From Alloyangia pacifica (GTDB taxonomy: Bacteria > Pseudomonadota > Alphaproteobacteria > Rhodobacterales > Rhodobacteraceae), in NCBI RefSeq assembly GCF_900116195.1, contig NZ_FOZW01000007.1, positions 186,001 to 250,000 on the forward strand: a DNA stretch of 64,000 nucleotides, written 5' to 3'. Each line of letters begins with the position of its first letter. Positions within the stretch are counted from its first letter, which is position 1. A program made the translations under genes and the position numbers. This document shows positions 1-7,776 of this stretch, one piece after another. The notes beneath the pieces are model-generated. The model did not search any database. It worked only from the letters and a program-made list of their open reading frames with translations, and was not told the DNA's origin.

Positions 1-611
1 ACCACCGGGCGGTAGCCGTCGGCCCGGATCGATTGGCCGAAGAGGTGCTGGTAGTAGCCGTAGACCCAGTTGTTCAGCTGCGGCGAGAGCCGCATTTCGA
101 CCAGCATCGGCAGCGTGTAGAACAGCCCGCCCCAGATCAGCGCCACCAGCAGGTGCCGCTGCGCGCCCCCCTGTGCCAGGAACTGGCGCGCCAGCAGGAA
201 GGGCAGCACCAGCAGCACCTGCTGCAGCACCAACGCCACCCCGTCCTTGATCGTCAGCCCGGGCAGGCCGATCTGGCCGTAGAAGACCGGCTCGGTGTTG
301 GTCACTGCCGTGAGAGCCGGGGAGAACACGTAGGTGATCAGCAGGACCTTCCCGGGCAGCGAGCGCGGCAGCAATCCGCCCGGCATGCCGTAGCGCCAGA
401 GGCAGAAGGCGAAAGCGGTGAGCGCCGGGATGTTGTGCTTGGTCAGCGGCGGGAACATCGGCAGGTCGAAAACCGCCGGGGGTTCGGGAAGGATCAGGTA
501 GCCCGCCAGCAGCGCGGCGACCAGCGCCCGGTCGGGCGCCATGCGGCGGAACAGGACGATCGTGACGATCGGCCAGAGCGCCAGCATCAGAAAGGCAAGA
601 GGGTTCGGCAT
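1..611 (-). CDS. Polytopic inner-membrane protein, 3' part outside window
   Basis: Reading leftwards from an ATG at 611, an uninterrupted frame runs off the window start, so the C-terminus is missing (about 203 residues seen). It begins MPNPLAFLMLALWPIVTIVL and continues with several long hydrophobic stretches separated by short loops, e.g. around GLTIKDGVALVLQQVLLVLP. This is the pattern of a multi-pass membrane protein. The layout resembles O-antigen ligase or polymerase-like proteins of polysaccharide loci, and the divergent neighbour is a glycosyltransferase, but no diagnostic motif is visible in the part present, so function is not assigned. Codon use matches the surrounding genes. Confidence 0.6.
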   Translation of the reverse strand, partial: MPNPLAFLMLALWPIVTIVLFRRMAPDRALVAALLAGYLILPEPPAVFDLPMFPPLTKHNIPALTAFAFCLWRYGMPGGLLPRSLPGKVLLITYVFSPALTAVTNTEPVFYGQIGLPGLTIKDGVALVLQQVLLVLPFLLARQFLAQGGAQRHLLVALIWGGLFYTLPMLVEMRLSPQLNNWVYGYYQHLFGQSIRADGYRPV

Positions 612-915
612 ACCTTGTGCGACCCGTGAACCAGACTACTCAAAACAGCCTTCCGGGCAGCACACCCATGCGCGCGGAGCAGGTGTCAGACCTATCATGC
701 GCGGCGATCCCTGTCGCCTGCGGAGCGGCAGGAATGTCGGCGATCAGGCGGATTTGGCACAGTTTGCCCGAAGACGCGGGGTCACGGCTGGCCGATGGTG
801 TCGCACTTGGCGTAAATCGCCGCGAAACCGCAGGATTGTTCTTTTGGAGACATGATCCTGCCCGATTGGAGGTGCAGCCTTTCTTTGGGGAAGGTTTCAG
901 GAGCACGAGTGCGGG
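612..915. other. Divergent intergenic region (304 bp)
   Basis: This gap separates the leftward membrane protein from the rightward glycosyltransferase and must hold both promoters. No convincing -35/-10 pair, operator or RNA gene was recognised. An AGGAG at 899-903 lies 12 nt before the glycosyltransferase ATG, rather far for a ribosome binding site. Short open frames here have no coding character. Confidence 0.5.
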
Positions 916-2139
916 ATGGGTCGTCGGCCTCTCAAGATCGCTTATCTGAGTGACTTCTCGGCACGCGACCGGAATCTCTATTCGGGCGGCAACGCGCGCA
1001 TCCACGATGCGCTGCAGGCCCACGCAGGGGAGGTGACGATCCTGCCGACGGACTGGGGCCCTGCCGAGCCGCTGCGCCGTGCGATCCTCGCCTTGCCCGA
1101 TACCCTCAGCCTGCGGCTTCGGTGGCGCGCCCAGACAGCGCTGGCGCCACTGGTGGCGCGCCGGATCGAGTCGGCGCTGCGACAGGACCGCTACGACGTG
1201 CTATTCGCGGCCTATGCCTTCCAGTCGCTGCGCGGGCTGCGGCTGCCCTACCCGATGACCGTCGCTTACACCTCGGACGCCACGCACAGCATCTACCGGG
1301 GATCCGAAATCGGCCAGGCGCACCCGGGGCTGATCCCGGGCGGACGGCTGTTCGACGCCTGGGTCGAGCGCGCCGAGGCGGAGGTGTTCCGCCGTGCCGA
1401 CCTGCTGCTCTGGCCCTCGCAATGGCTGATGGACAAGAGCGCGGCGCGTTACTGCCTGTCCGGGGACAGCATGCATCTGGTGCCCTGGGGTGCCAATATC
1501 CCGCCGCCTCCGCCGCCCGCGCAGCGCCCGATCTCGCGCTCGGCGCCGGTGCACCTTCTGGTCGTGGGCCGCAACTGGGTGGCCAAGGGCGGTCCGGTGG
1601 CGCAGGAGGTCATGTGCCTGCTGCGCGCCCGCGGCATCGACGCGCGGCTGACGGTGATCGGCTGCGTGCCGCCGCCGGAAGCGCGCGGTCCCCATACCGA
1701 GGTGCACCCGCAGCTCGACAAGGCCGTGCCGGAACAGGCGGCGCTGTTCCAGCAGCTTTATGCCCGCGCGCATTTCACCGTCATGGCCAGCTTCGAGAGC
1801 TACGGTTTTGCCTTCTGTGAGGCCTCGGCGCATGGCGTGCCCTCGCTCTGCCTCCGCATCGGCGGGGTTCCGGTGCGCGACGGGATCAACGGCTTTGCGC
1901 TGCCGCCCGGCAGCGGCGCGGAGGATTTTGCCGCGCGCATCCTGGCCTGCCTCGACGCGCCGGACAGCTACGCCGCGCTGGTGCGCAGCAGCCGTGCCGA
2001 GTACGAAGCGCGGCTCAACTGGGACGCCTGGGGGCAACGCGTCTCCGGCCTCCTTCAGGCGCAGGTCGCGAGGCGCGGGGCGGTTCCGCCCGCGGCAGAG
2101 GCGCAGGCCGTGTCACCGCGGGTCGCCGCGGCAGAGTGA
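916..2139 (+). CDS. Glycosyltransferase, GT4 (group 1) family
   Basis: A 407-residue GT-B type glycosyltransferase, predicted to move a sugar from a nucleotide donor onto a glycan or lipid acceptor at the cytoplasmic membrane face. It starts with KIAYLSDF and an SGGNARIHDAL loop. The C-terminal Rossmann domain starts near residue 213 (VHLLVVGRNWVAKGG), and an E-x7-E-like segment lies around FESYGFAFCEASAHGVP (about residues 296-312), the donor-binding motif of GT4 enzymes. The last 25 residues are Ala/Pro-rich and probably disordered. It diverges from a polytopic membrane protein, which fits a small polysaccharide locus. The sugar and acceptor cannot be named. The start is the first ATG, although its Shine-Dalgarno is distant. 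Confidence 0.85.
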   Translation: MGRRPLKIAYLSDFSARDRNLYSGGNARIHDALQAHAGEVTILPTDWGPAEPLRRAILALPDTLSLRLRWRAQTALAPLVARRIESALRQDRYDVLFAAYAFQSLRGLRLPYPMTVAYTSDATHSIYRGSEIGQAHPGLIPGGRLFDAWVERAEAEVFRRADLLLWPSQWLMDKSAARYCLSGDSMHLVPWGANIPPPPPPAQRPISRSAPVHLLVVGRNWVAKGGPVAQEVMCLLRARGIDARLTVIGCVPPPEARGPHTEVHPQLDKAVPEQAALFQQLYARAHFTVMASFESYGFAFCEASAHGVPSLCLRIGGVPVRDGINGFALPPGSGAEDFAARILACLDAPDSYAALVRSSRAEYEARLNWDAWGQRVSGLLQAQVARRGAVPPAAEAQAVSPRVAAAE

Positions 2140-2312
2140 TCTGCGGCGGGACGGGCCGGGACGCGTAGATCCAGCGGGATCGTCGCTCGTTGCCGTCGGT
2201 GCACCCGTTTCCCGGAGGGCACGGTGCAGACCTCGGGCAGCCAATATCGCCCAGTCCGATGCATGCCTTATTTTTGACTCATTTTGCTTGCCTCGCGGGT
2301 CGTCCGCGTGTT

Positions 2313-2341
2313 CCCCTGAATACGGTTGTACTTTTCAGGGG
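2313..2341. other. Hairpin upstream of SnoaL-like gene
   Basis: CCCCTGAA (2313-2320) and TTCAGGGG (2334-2341) form a perfect 8-bp stem with a 13-nt loop. It lies 40 nt before the chosen GTG start of the next gene and 170 nt after the glycosyltransferase stop. It could be a leader hairpin, an operator or a weak terminator; there is no U-tract. Confidence 0.35.
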
Positions 2342-2381
2342 TCGATCACGGGGTCGGCTTCTTCGACGGAAGGTGACAAGT

Positions 2382-3332
2382 GTGCCGTTTCTTGCCGGGT
2401 TCGACCCGCGTTGGCAGGACGCTGACCAGTATCTCTCCGCGCTGACCCGCGATCTCGACGAGGGGCGGCGTCTCGACCTGCTGGACGAATACCTTTCGCC
2501 CGAGGTGATCTCGCACGGCGGCAGCGGGGCGCTGACCGAGCCCGAGGTCCTCGGCGCGGCGCTGGCCAGCCGGCTGGCCGCGCTCACCGGTCCGCACCTG
2601 TTGCTGGAGGAACGGCTCTGGCATGCCGCGGAGGCCAATGCGCTCTATGCCGCCGAACGGTTTCACGTCACAGCCCGGCATGATGGCGCAGGGCTCTACG
2701 GCCCGCCGAGCCGTCGTCGCTTGTGTTTTGCGCAGATGAGCGAGCGGCTCTGCCGTTCCGGCAGGCTGGACGAGCAATGGGTGCTGCGCGACGAGGCCGC
2801 GATCCTGGCGCAGCTCGGTCTGCAGCCGGAAGAGGGCGCGCGGTTGCGCCTTGCCTCCGGGGTAGAAGAGCAGGTCCCCTCGCGCGACGCCGGCACCGGT
2901 GATGGCGATCCCTGGGGGGAGGCGCTGGCCGAGCTGATCGGGCGGGTGATGTCGGGCGAGATCGCTGTTCTGGCCGAGCAATACGACCCGGCGGCGGAGC
3001 TTTTCCTGCCCGGGGCCGAGATCGGCTGCGGCCCGCGCGAGGCCGAGACCTTCTGGGTCGGGCTGCGGGCGGCCTTCCCCTCGGCCCGCTTCGAGGTGCA
3101 TCACGCCCTGGGCAGCGAGAGGCCGCTGGCGCCGCCGCGTGCCTGCATCCGCTGGCGTCTGGTGGGGCGGCACGACGGCCAGGGCGCCTTCGGTGCGCCC
3201 ACCGGCGCCCCGGTCGAGATCCTGGGGATGACTCATGCCGAATTCGGGCCGGACGGGCTGCGGCGCGAGTGGACGCTCTACGATGCCCCCGGTGTCTGGG
3301 TGCAGATCCTGCGCGCCACCGGCGGCTACTGA
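2382..3332 (+). CDS. Tandem SnoaL-like (NTF2-fold) domain protein
   Basis: A cytoplasmic protein of 316 residues. The chosen start is the GTG at 2382, because GGAAGG lies 8 nt upstream and the sequence becomes conserved-looking only from there (PFLAGFDPRWQDADQYLSAL); an upstream start at 2190 would add 64 low-complexity residues. Two repeats of an NTF2/SnoaL-like fold are visible: one near residues 25-145 and a second near 180-310 (LAEQYDPAAELFLPGAEIGC, then GMTHAEFGPDGLRREWTLYD). Such domains occur in polyketide cyclases, ester cyclases and many uncharacterised proteins. No catalytic assignment can be made. It is followed after 4 bp by a convergent DUF805 gene. Confidence 0.7.
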   Translation: MPFLAGFDPRWQDADQYLSALTRDLDEGRRLDLLDEYLSPEVISHGGSGALTEPEVLGAALASRLAALTGPHLLLEERLWHAAEANALYAAERFHVTARHDGAGLYGPPSRRRLCFAQMSERLCRSGRLDEQWVLRDEAAILAQLGLQPEEGARLRLASGVEEQVPSRDAGTGDGDPWGEALAELIGRVMSGEIAVLAEQYDPAAELFLPGAEIGCGPREAETFWVGLRAAFPSARFEVHHALGSERPLAPPRACIRWRLVGRHDGQGAFGAPTGAPVEILGMTHAEFGPDGLRREWTLYDAPGVWVQILRATGGY

Positions 3333-3336
3333 GCAG

Positions 3337-3744
3337 TCATTTATTGGGCGGCGGACCGTAGCGGTTGTCGCTGGGCGTGCCTTTCGAGGCCAGCCAGACG
3401 ATCAGCAGAATGACGCCGATCAGCGGGATCAGCGCGATCCAGTACCACCAGCCGCTGCGGTCCGTGTCGTGCAGTCGCCGCACGGTGACCGAGATGTAGG
3501 GCAGCACGACGGCCAGTCCGAAGAGCAAGGAGAAGGGCGCGAAGGTGGTCTGCGACGAGACCGCGGTGGTGGTTTCGGTCGAGACCGTGGTGGTCTGGCC
3601 GAAGAGGGCGAGGTCGAGCAGGCCAAGGAGCAGGCCGCCGCCATAGACGAACAGCGCGAACCACCAGAACTCCGGTCGTGCCGCGCGCCCCGAGAAGGTC
3701 ACGTAGTTGCGAAAGCAGGTCCTGACCGCATCCACGAAGCCCAT
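3337..3744 (-). CDS. DUF805 family inner-membrane protein
   Basis: A membrane protein of 135 residues. It shows the DUF805 pattern: an N-terminal amphipathic segment (VDAVRTCFRNYVTFSGRAAR), the conserved EFWWFALF entry into the first membrane helix, and further helices ending in SVTVRRLHDTDRSGWWYWIA, where the RRLHD(T/I)xxSGWW motif is the family hallmark. A Thr/Ser-rich loop of about 20 residues after the first hairpin (QTTTVSTETTTAVSS) is longer than usual. The ATG at 3744 places the family N-terminus at residue 1; a longer in-frame extension to 4110 overlaps the neighbouring gene and is rejected. Function is unknown for the family. Confidence 0.88.
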   Translation of the reverse strand: MGFVDAVRTCFRNYVTFSGRAARPEFWWFALFVYGGGLLLGLLDLALFGQTTTVSTETTTAVSSQTTFAPFSLLFGLAVVLPYISVTVRRLHDTDRSGWWYWIALIPLIGVILLIVWLASKGTPSDNRYGPPPNK

Positions 3745-3833
3745 GTCGATCCCTCGTCCCGATTGTCCAGCGTCGCCATCAGCATACACGCCGCGGTGCC
3801 TTGGGGCGAGTGTCGAGGGGGGCGCCCCGGGCC

Positions 3834-4457
3834 TCAGCCCTTCTTGCGCCCGAAGAAGCCGCGGATCCGCCCGCCGGCCTCGTCGATATTGTCGCCCATC
3901 TCCTCCAGCGCCGGGTCGATGCGCGCCCGGCGGAAGCGCCGCCAGCGCACCCAGACCGCCCAGCAGAGCGCTGCGAGCAGGGTCAGTACGATGATGTTGG
4001 TCCAGGGGATGATGCGCGCGTCCGGCCCGTCCACCGGGGTGATCTTCACCGCGTTGGGGTAGATCGACAGGAACTCGTTGCGCCAGCCGTAATGCTTGAT
4101 CGCCACCCATTGCGGCTCTGCGGAGCCCGAGCGCAGATCGTTGGCCTCGGCCTGCAGGTTCGAGGTGTCGAACTTGAAATAGGGCGGCCAGCCCCAGCTG
4201 GTGTCCTCGTTGCGGTAGACCATGACCTTGTCGCTGGCCAGCCGCGTCTGGATGAAGAAGACGTCGCGCCCGCCGGTGGCGGCGGCGCTCTTGCTGCCAG
4301 CCTGGCTCCAGAACCAGCGGTTCACCGAGCCCGGCGTCTCGCGCTTCTCGTAGGTGTCGGTGATGCGGGCGATGTCATGCTGTGGCAGCGTGTAATGCAG
4401 GAAGGCGCCGACGAGGAGCCAGAAGAGCACGATGAAGGTCCATTTCACGTAGGTCAC
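3834..4457 (-). CDS. DUF1523 family membrane-anchored protein
   Basis: A 207-residue protein with a single N-terminal membrane anchor (TYVKWTFIVLFWLLVGAFLH), a periplasmic middle domain, and a second membrane span near residues 155-175 (IIPWTNIIVLTLLAALCWAV) followed by a basic cytoplasmic tail. This fits DUF1523, a family common in Rhodobacterales with no known role. The start is the GTG at 4457, preceded by AGGAGAG at normal spacing; the in-frame ATG at 4553 would put 32 Arg/Pro-rich residues ahead of the anchor. It runs in the same direction as the DUF805 gene but about 90 bp away. Confidence 0.8.
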   Translation of the reverse strand: MTYVKWTFIVLFWLLVGAFLHYTLPQHDIARITDTYEKRETPGSVNRWFWSQAGSKSAAATGGRDVFFIQTRLASDKVMVYRNEDTSWGWPPYFKFDTSNLQAEANDLRSGSAEPQWVAIKHYGWRNEFLSIYPNAVKITPVDGPDARIIPWTNIIVLTLLAALCWAVWVRWRRFRRARIDPALEEMGDNIDEAGGRIRGFFGRKKG

Positions 4458-4605
4458 TGGGGCTCTCCTGATGATGCGGCGTGCAGGCGCGGCGCGCCCT
4501 CTCCTCAGGTGACCTGTCGGGGCAGGAAAATCAACCGTCTGGCGGCAAAACAAGCCAAGCTCCGCCGCTGGATCGCGCGCGCGTCCGGCTTCGTCTAGAC
4601 AAAAC

Positions 4606-4648
4606 TATCCCGGGGGTGTCCGCGCAAGCGGACGGGGGCAGAGCCCCC
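4606..4648 (-). repeat. Dispersed intergenic hairpin repeat, copy A
   Basis: A 43-bp block between creA and the DUF1523 gene that recurs at 19223-19265 with 38 of 43 positions identical by hand count. It contains GTCCGCGCAAGCGGAC and GGGGGCAGAGCCCCC, each able to form a hairpin, and on the minus strand it ends CCGGGATA. Related GC-rich hairpin plus TATTT units occur at other gene ends in the window. Confidence 0.75.
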
Positions 4649-4669
4649 ATCCTTTCTCGAGGTGAAACC

Positions 4670-5890
4670 CTAGCCGACCACGTTGAACCCCGGACCGTAG
4701 GGATAGCCGGTGATGTTCTCCGCGCCATCTTCGGTGATCACCAGGATGTCGTGCTCGCGGTAGCCGCCGGCGCCGGGCTGACCTTCGGGGATCGTCAGCA
4801 TCGGCTCCATCGAGACCACCATGCCGGGCGCAAGCACCGTGTCGATGTCCTCGCGCAGCTCCAGCCCGGCCTCGCGGCCGTAGTAGTGCGACAGCACGCC
4901 GAAACTGTGGCCGTAGCCGAAGGTGCGGTACTGCAGCAGGTTGCGCTCCGACAGGAAGGCGTTGAGCGCATGGGTCACCTCGGCGCAGCTCACCCCGGGC
5001 TTCAGCAGCGACAGGCCGAGCTCGTGCGTGGCGACATTGGCCTCCCAGATCGCAAGGGACGCGGCATCGACCTCGCCGACGAAGAGCGTGCGCTCGAGCG
5101 CCGTGTAATAGCCCGAGATCATCGGGAAGCAGTTGAGCGAGAGGATATCGCCGCGCTGCAGGGCGCGCGCGGTGACCGGGTTGTGTGCGCCGTCGGTGTT
5201 CAGCCCCGACTGGAACCAGACCCAGGTGTCGCGGTACTCGGCATCCGGGAAGCGCTTCGCGATCTCCAGCTCCATGGCGTCGCGCCCGGCCATGGCGACG
5301 TCGATCTCGCGTGCGCCCTCCCGGATCGCCTCGCGGATGGCGTAGCCGCCGATGTCGGCGACCTGCGCGCCGTGTCGGATGAGCGCGATCTCGGCGGGGG
5401 ATTTCATCATCCGCTGGCGCATGGTGGCCGCGGCGATGTCCGTGGTCCGCGCGGGCGCGAGGAACTCGTCGAGCAGCGCCTTCTGCGCCAGCGTCAGGTG
5501 GTCGGCCTCGAAGCCGACGACCTTGCCGGTGCCGGTCACCTCGCGCACGGCGCGCCAGAGGTTGTTCCGGGCCCAATCGGTGTAGGTGATGTTGTCGCCA
5601 TGGCAGCGCCGCCAGGGCTGACCGGCGTCGATGCCGGCGCTGATCGTGACGCTGTCGGTGGGCGTGACCACCAGTGCGTAGGGGCGGCCGAAGCTGCAGT
5701 AGAGGAAGCCCGAGTAGTAGGCGATGTTGTGCATCGAGCTGAGCACGCAGGCGTCGAGCCCCTGCGCCGCCATCTCGGTGCGCAGGCCGGTCAACCGCGC
5801 CTCGTATTCCCGGGGCGCGAAGGGCAGCGGGGCCTTCTCGCCGTTGTGGAACCGGTAGGTCGCGGGGCGGGTGGTCGGTTGGTGGTCCAT
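4670..5890 (-). CDS. creA: Creatinase (creatine amidinohydrolase)
   Basis: A 406-residue cytoplasmic enzyme of the M24/pita-bread fold that hydrolyses creatine to sarcosine and urea. The whole chain resembles the Pseudomonas creatinase: HNIAYYSGFLYCSFGRPYAL, QPWRRC, SGLNTDGAHNPVT, GDILSLNCFPMISGYYTALE and FGYGHSFGVLSHYYGREAGL. Catalytic-type residues are His236 (in DGAHNPV), Glu266 (ALERTL) and Glu362 (SMEPM), while the metal ligands of true M24 aminopeptidases are absent, as in creatinases. The ATG at 5890 has AGGAGGGC just upstream; an extension to 5944 is not conserved-looking. No creatininase or sarcosine oxidase gene is adjacent, so it may serve osmolyte or nitrogen scavenging with enzymes encoded elsewhere. 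Confidence 0.93.
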   Translation of the reverse strand: MDHQPTTRPATYRFHNGEKAPLPFAPREYEARLTGLRTEMAAQGLDACVLSSMHNIAYYSGFLYCSFGRPYALVVTPTDSVTISAGIDAGQPWRRCHGDNITYTDWARNNLWRAVREVTGTGKVVGFEADHLTLAQKALLDEFLAPARTTDIAAATMRQRMMKSPAEIALIRHGAQVADIGGYAIREAIREGAREIDVAMAGRDAMELEIAKRFPDAEYRDTWVWFQSGLNTDGAHNPVTARALQRGDILSLNCFPMISGYYTALERTLFVGEVDAASLAIWEANVATHELGLSLLKPGVSCAEVTHALNAFLSERNLLQYRTFGYGHSFGVLSHYYGREAGLELREDIDTVLAPGMVVSMEPMLTIPEGQPGAGGYREHDILVITEDGAENITGYPYGPGFNVVG

Positions 5891-6211
5891 ATGGCCCTCC
5901 TTTGGATGCGGAGGGAGGGGGACCCGACCCTGCCGCACAGACAAAGCAAGGTCCCGGCGTTCAGGACGGTTGTGTCTTCGGGTGACGGGGAGTCACCGGC
6001 TGACAGGGCGTGCCACGCGGCACCGGCGACGCCATCGCCTGCCCGGAGCGAAGGATGCTGCGTGGCGGCGGCTTTGGCAAGGGGGCTGTTTCACGTGGAG
6101 CGTGACGCTGGGGGAGGGCGAAGGAGCGAGGGGCCAGCCCCTCGCGCTCCCCGGGATATTTACGACATATGGAAGTACGGACGGGAAGTACGGACGGTGG
6201 TCGGTCGCGCG
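5891..6211. other. Intergenic region between gabD and creA (321 bp)
   Basis: This gap holds the end of the gabD transcript and the promoter region of creA, both leftward. The only recognisable structures are the hairpin repeat and a 13-bp tandem duplication at 6126-6196, described separately. No RNA gene and no credible reading frame was seen. Confidence 0.5.
6126..6196 (+). repeat. Hairpin/GATATTT repeat with 13-bp tandem duplication
   Basis: GCGAGGGG (6126-6133) and CCCCTCGC (6138-6145) form an 8-bp stem, followed by CTCCCCGGGATATTT at 6147-6161. This is the same GGGATATTT tail seen on the minus strand at 19223-19265. Directly after it, GGAAGTACGGACG is present twice in perfect tandem (6171-6183 and 6184-6196). 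The unit sits just past the gabD stop codon and probably acts as a 3'-end or terminator element. Confidence 0.6.
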
Positions 6212-7687
6212 TCAGACGCTCAGGCAGACGTATTTCATCTCGAGGTAGTCCTCGATGCCGTGGTGGCTGCCCTCGCGGCCGAGACCCGACTGCTTGACCC
6301 CGCCGAAGGGGGCGAGCTCGGTCGAGATCAGACCGGTGTTGACGCCGACGATGCCATACTCCAGCGCCTCGGCCACCTTGTACACGCGGCTCAGGTCCTT
6401 GGCGTAGAAGTAGGAGGCGAGGCCGAAGATGGTGTCGTTGGCCATCTCGATGACCTCGTCCACGTCCTCGAACTTGAACAGCGGGGCGAGCGGGCCGAAG
6501 GTCTCTTCCGTCGCGAACTTCATCTCGCGGGTGGCGCCGGTGACGATGGTCGGGCCGAAAAACTGGCCGTCGAGCTCCTGCTCCTCGCTGCCGAGAAGGA
6601 GCGTGGCGCCCTTCTCCCTGGCGTCGCGGATATGTTCCTGCACCTTGTCGATGGCCTTGGTGGTGATCAGCGGGCCGAGATCGGTGCCCTCTTCCAGCCC
6701 GTCGCCGACCTTGAGCTTCTTCACCGCCGCGGCGAGCTTCCCGGCGAAGGCGTCATAGACCCCGGATTGCACGTAGATGCGGTTGGCGCAGACGCAGGTC
6801 TGGCCGTTGTTGCGGAACTTGCAGGCAATGGCCCCTTCGACCGCGGCGTCGAGATCGGCGTCGTCGAAGACGATGAAGGGCGCGTTGCCGCCCAGTTCCA
6901 TCGAGCATTTCATCACCTGGTCGGCGGCCTGGCGCAGCAGGATGCGGCCGACCTCGGTGGAGCCGGTGAAGGTCAGCTTGCGCACCTTGGGGTTCTCGCA
7001 GAACTCCTTGCCCGCCTCCGAGGACGACGAGGTCGGCACCACGTTGAACACGCCCGCCGGGATGCCGGCGCGCTCGGCCAGCACGGCGATGGCCAGAGCC
7101 GAGAGCGGGGTTTCTGAGGCCGGGCGGGCGACGAAGGAGCAGCCGGCGGCCAGCGCCGGACCGGCCTTGCGGGTGATCATCGCGTTGGGGAAGTTCCAGG
7201 GCGTGATCGAGGCGGCGACGCCGATCGGCTGCTTGAGCACCGTAATGCGCTTGTCGCGGGCGTGGCCGGGGATGGTCTCGCCGTAGACGCGCTTGGCCTC
7301 CTCGCCGAAGAACTCGATGAACGACGCGCCATAGGCGATCTCGCCCTTGGCCTCGGCCAGCGGCTTGCCCTGTTCGGCGGTCATGATGGTGCCGAGATCG
7401 TCTTGGTTCTCCATCATCAGGTCGAACCACTTGCGCAGCACCTTGGCGCGCTCCTTGCCGGTCCATTGCGCCCAGGCCTTCTGCGCGAGGTAGGCACCGT
7501 CGATGGCCCCGGCGATCTGCGCGCGGCTGAGGTCGGCGACGCGGGCGATAACGTCGCCGCGGGCCGGGTTGGTGACCTCGAATTCGCCGTCCGCGCCGGT
7601 GATCCATTCGCCGTTCACATAGGCACGGGTGGCAAGCAGGCTGGGGTCCTTCAGCAGCCCGGGAAGGTCGGTGGTCTGGTCAAGCAT
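6212..7687 (-). CDS. gabD: NAD(P)-dependent succinate-semialdehyde dehydrogenase
   Basis: A 491-residue aldehyde dehydrogenase that oxidises succinate semialdehyde to succinate in the GABA shunt and related pathways. Motifs are clear: ITPWNFPNAMITRKAGPALA, the FTGSTEVGR cofactor loop, the general base Glu264 in MELGGNAPF, and the catalytic Cys298 in NNGQTCVCANR. The CxC pair is characteristic of GabD-type enzymes, where the second Cys can form a redox switch. The C-terminus has GGVKQSGLGREGSHHGIEDY. The start at 7687 is preferred because GGAGA lies 5 nt upstream; a start 4 codons earlier (7699) is possible. It is in the same direction as creA but 321 bp away, so probably a separate transcript. 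Confidence 0.95.
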   Translation of the reverse strand: MLDQTTDLPGLLKDPSLLATRAYVNGEWITGADGEFEVTNPARGDVIARVADLSRAQIAGAIDGAYLAQKAWAQWTGKERAKVLRKWFDLMMENQDDLGTIMTAEQGKPLAEAKGEIAYGASFIEFFGEEAKRVYGETIPGHARDKRITVLKQPIGVAASITPWNFPNAMITRKAGPALAAGCSFVARPASETPLSALAIAVLAERAGIPAGVFNVVPTSSSSEAGKEFCENPKVRKLTFTGSTEVGRILLRQAADQVMKCSMELGGNAPFIVFDDADLDAAVEGAIACKFRNNGQTCVCANRIYVQSGVYDAFAGKLAAAVKKLKVGDGLEEGTDLGPLITTKAIDKVQEHIRDAREKGATLLLGSEEQELDGQFFGPTIVTGATREMKFATEETFGPLAPLFKFEDVDEVIEMANDTIFGLASYFYAKDLSRVYKVAEALEYGIVGVNTGLISTELAPFGGVKQSGLGREGSHHGIEDYLEMKYVCLSV

Positions 7688-7776
7688 GGCGATCTCCATT
7701 TGTCCTGCCGCGTTTCCTGCTGCGGGCGTCGGCGTATCTGCTATTCCCTACTCTAGTACGACAAGGGAGAAAGACG

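Noticed and set aside
4481-7117. Long open frame (878 codons) on the plus strand opposite creA and gabD
   Set aside because: Spans two well-supported genes and the gap between them. Composition is typical of an antisense shadow.
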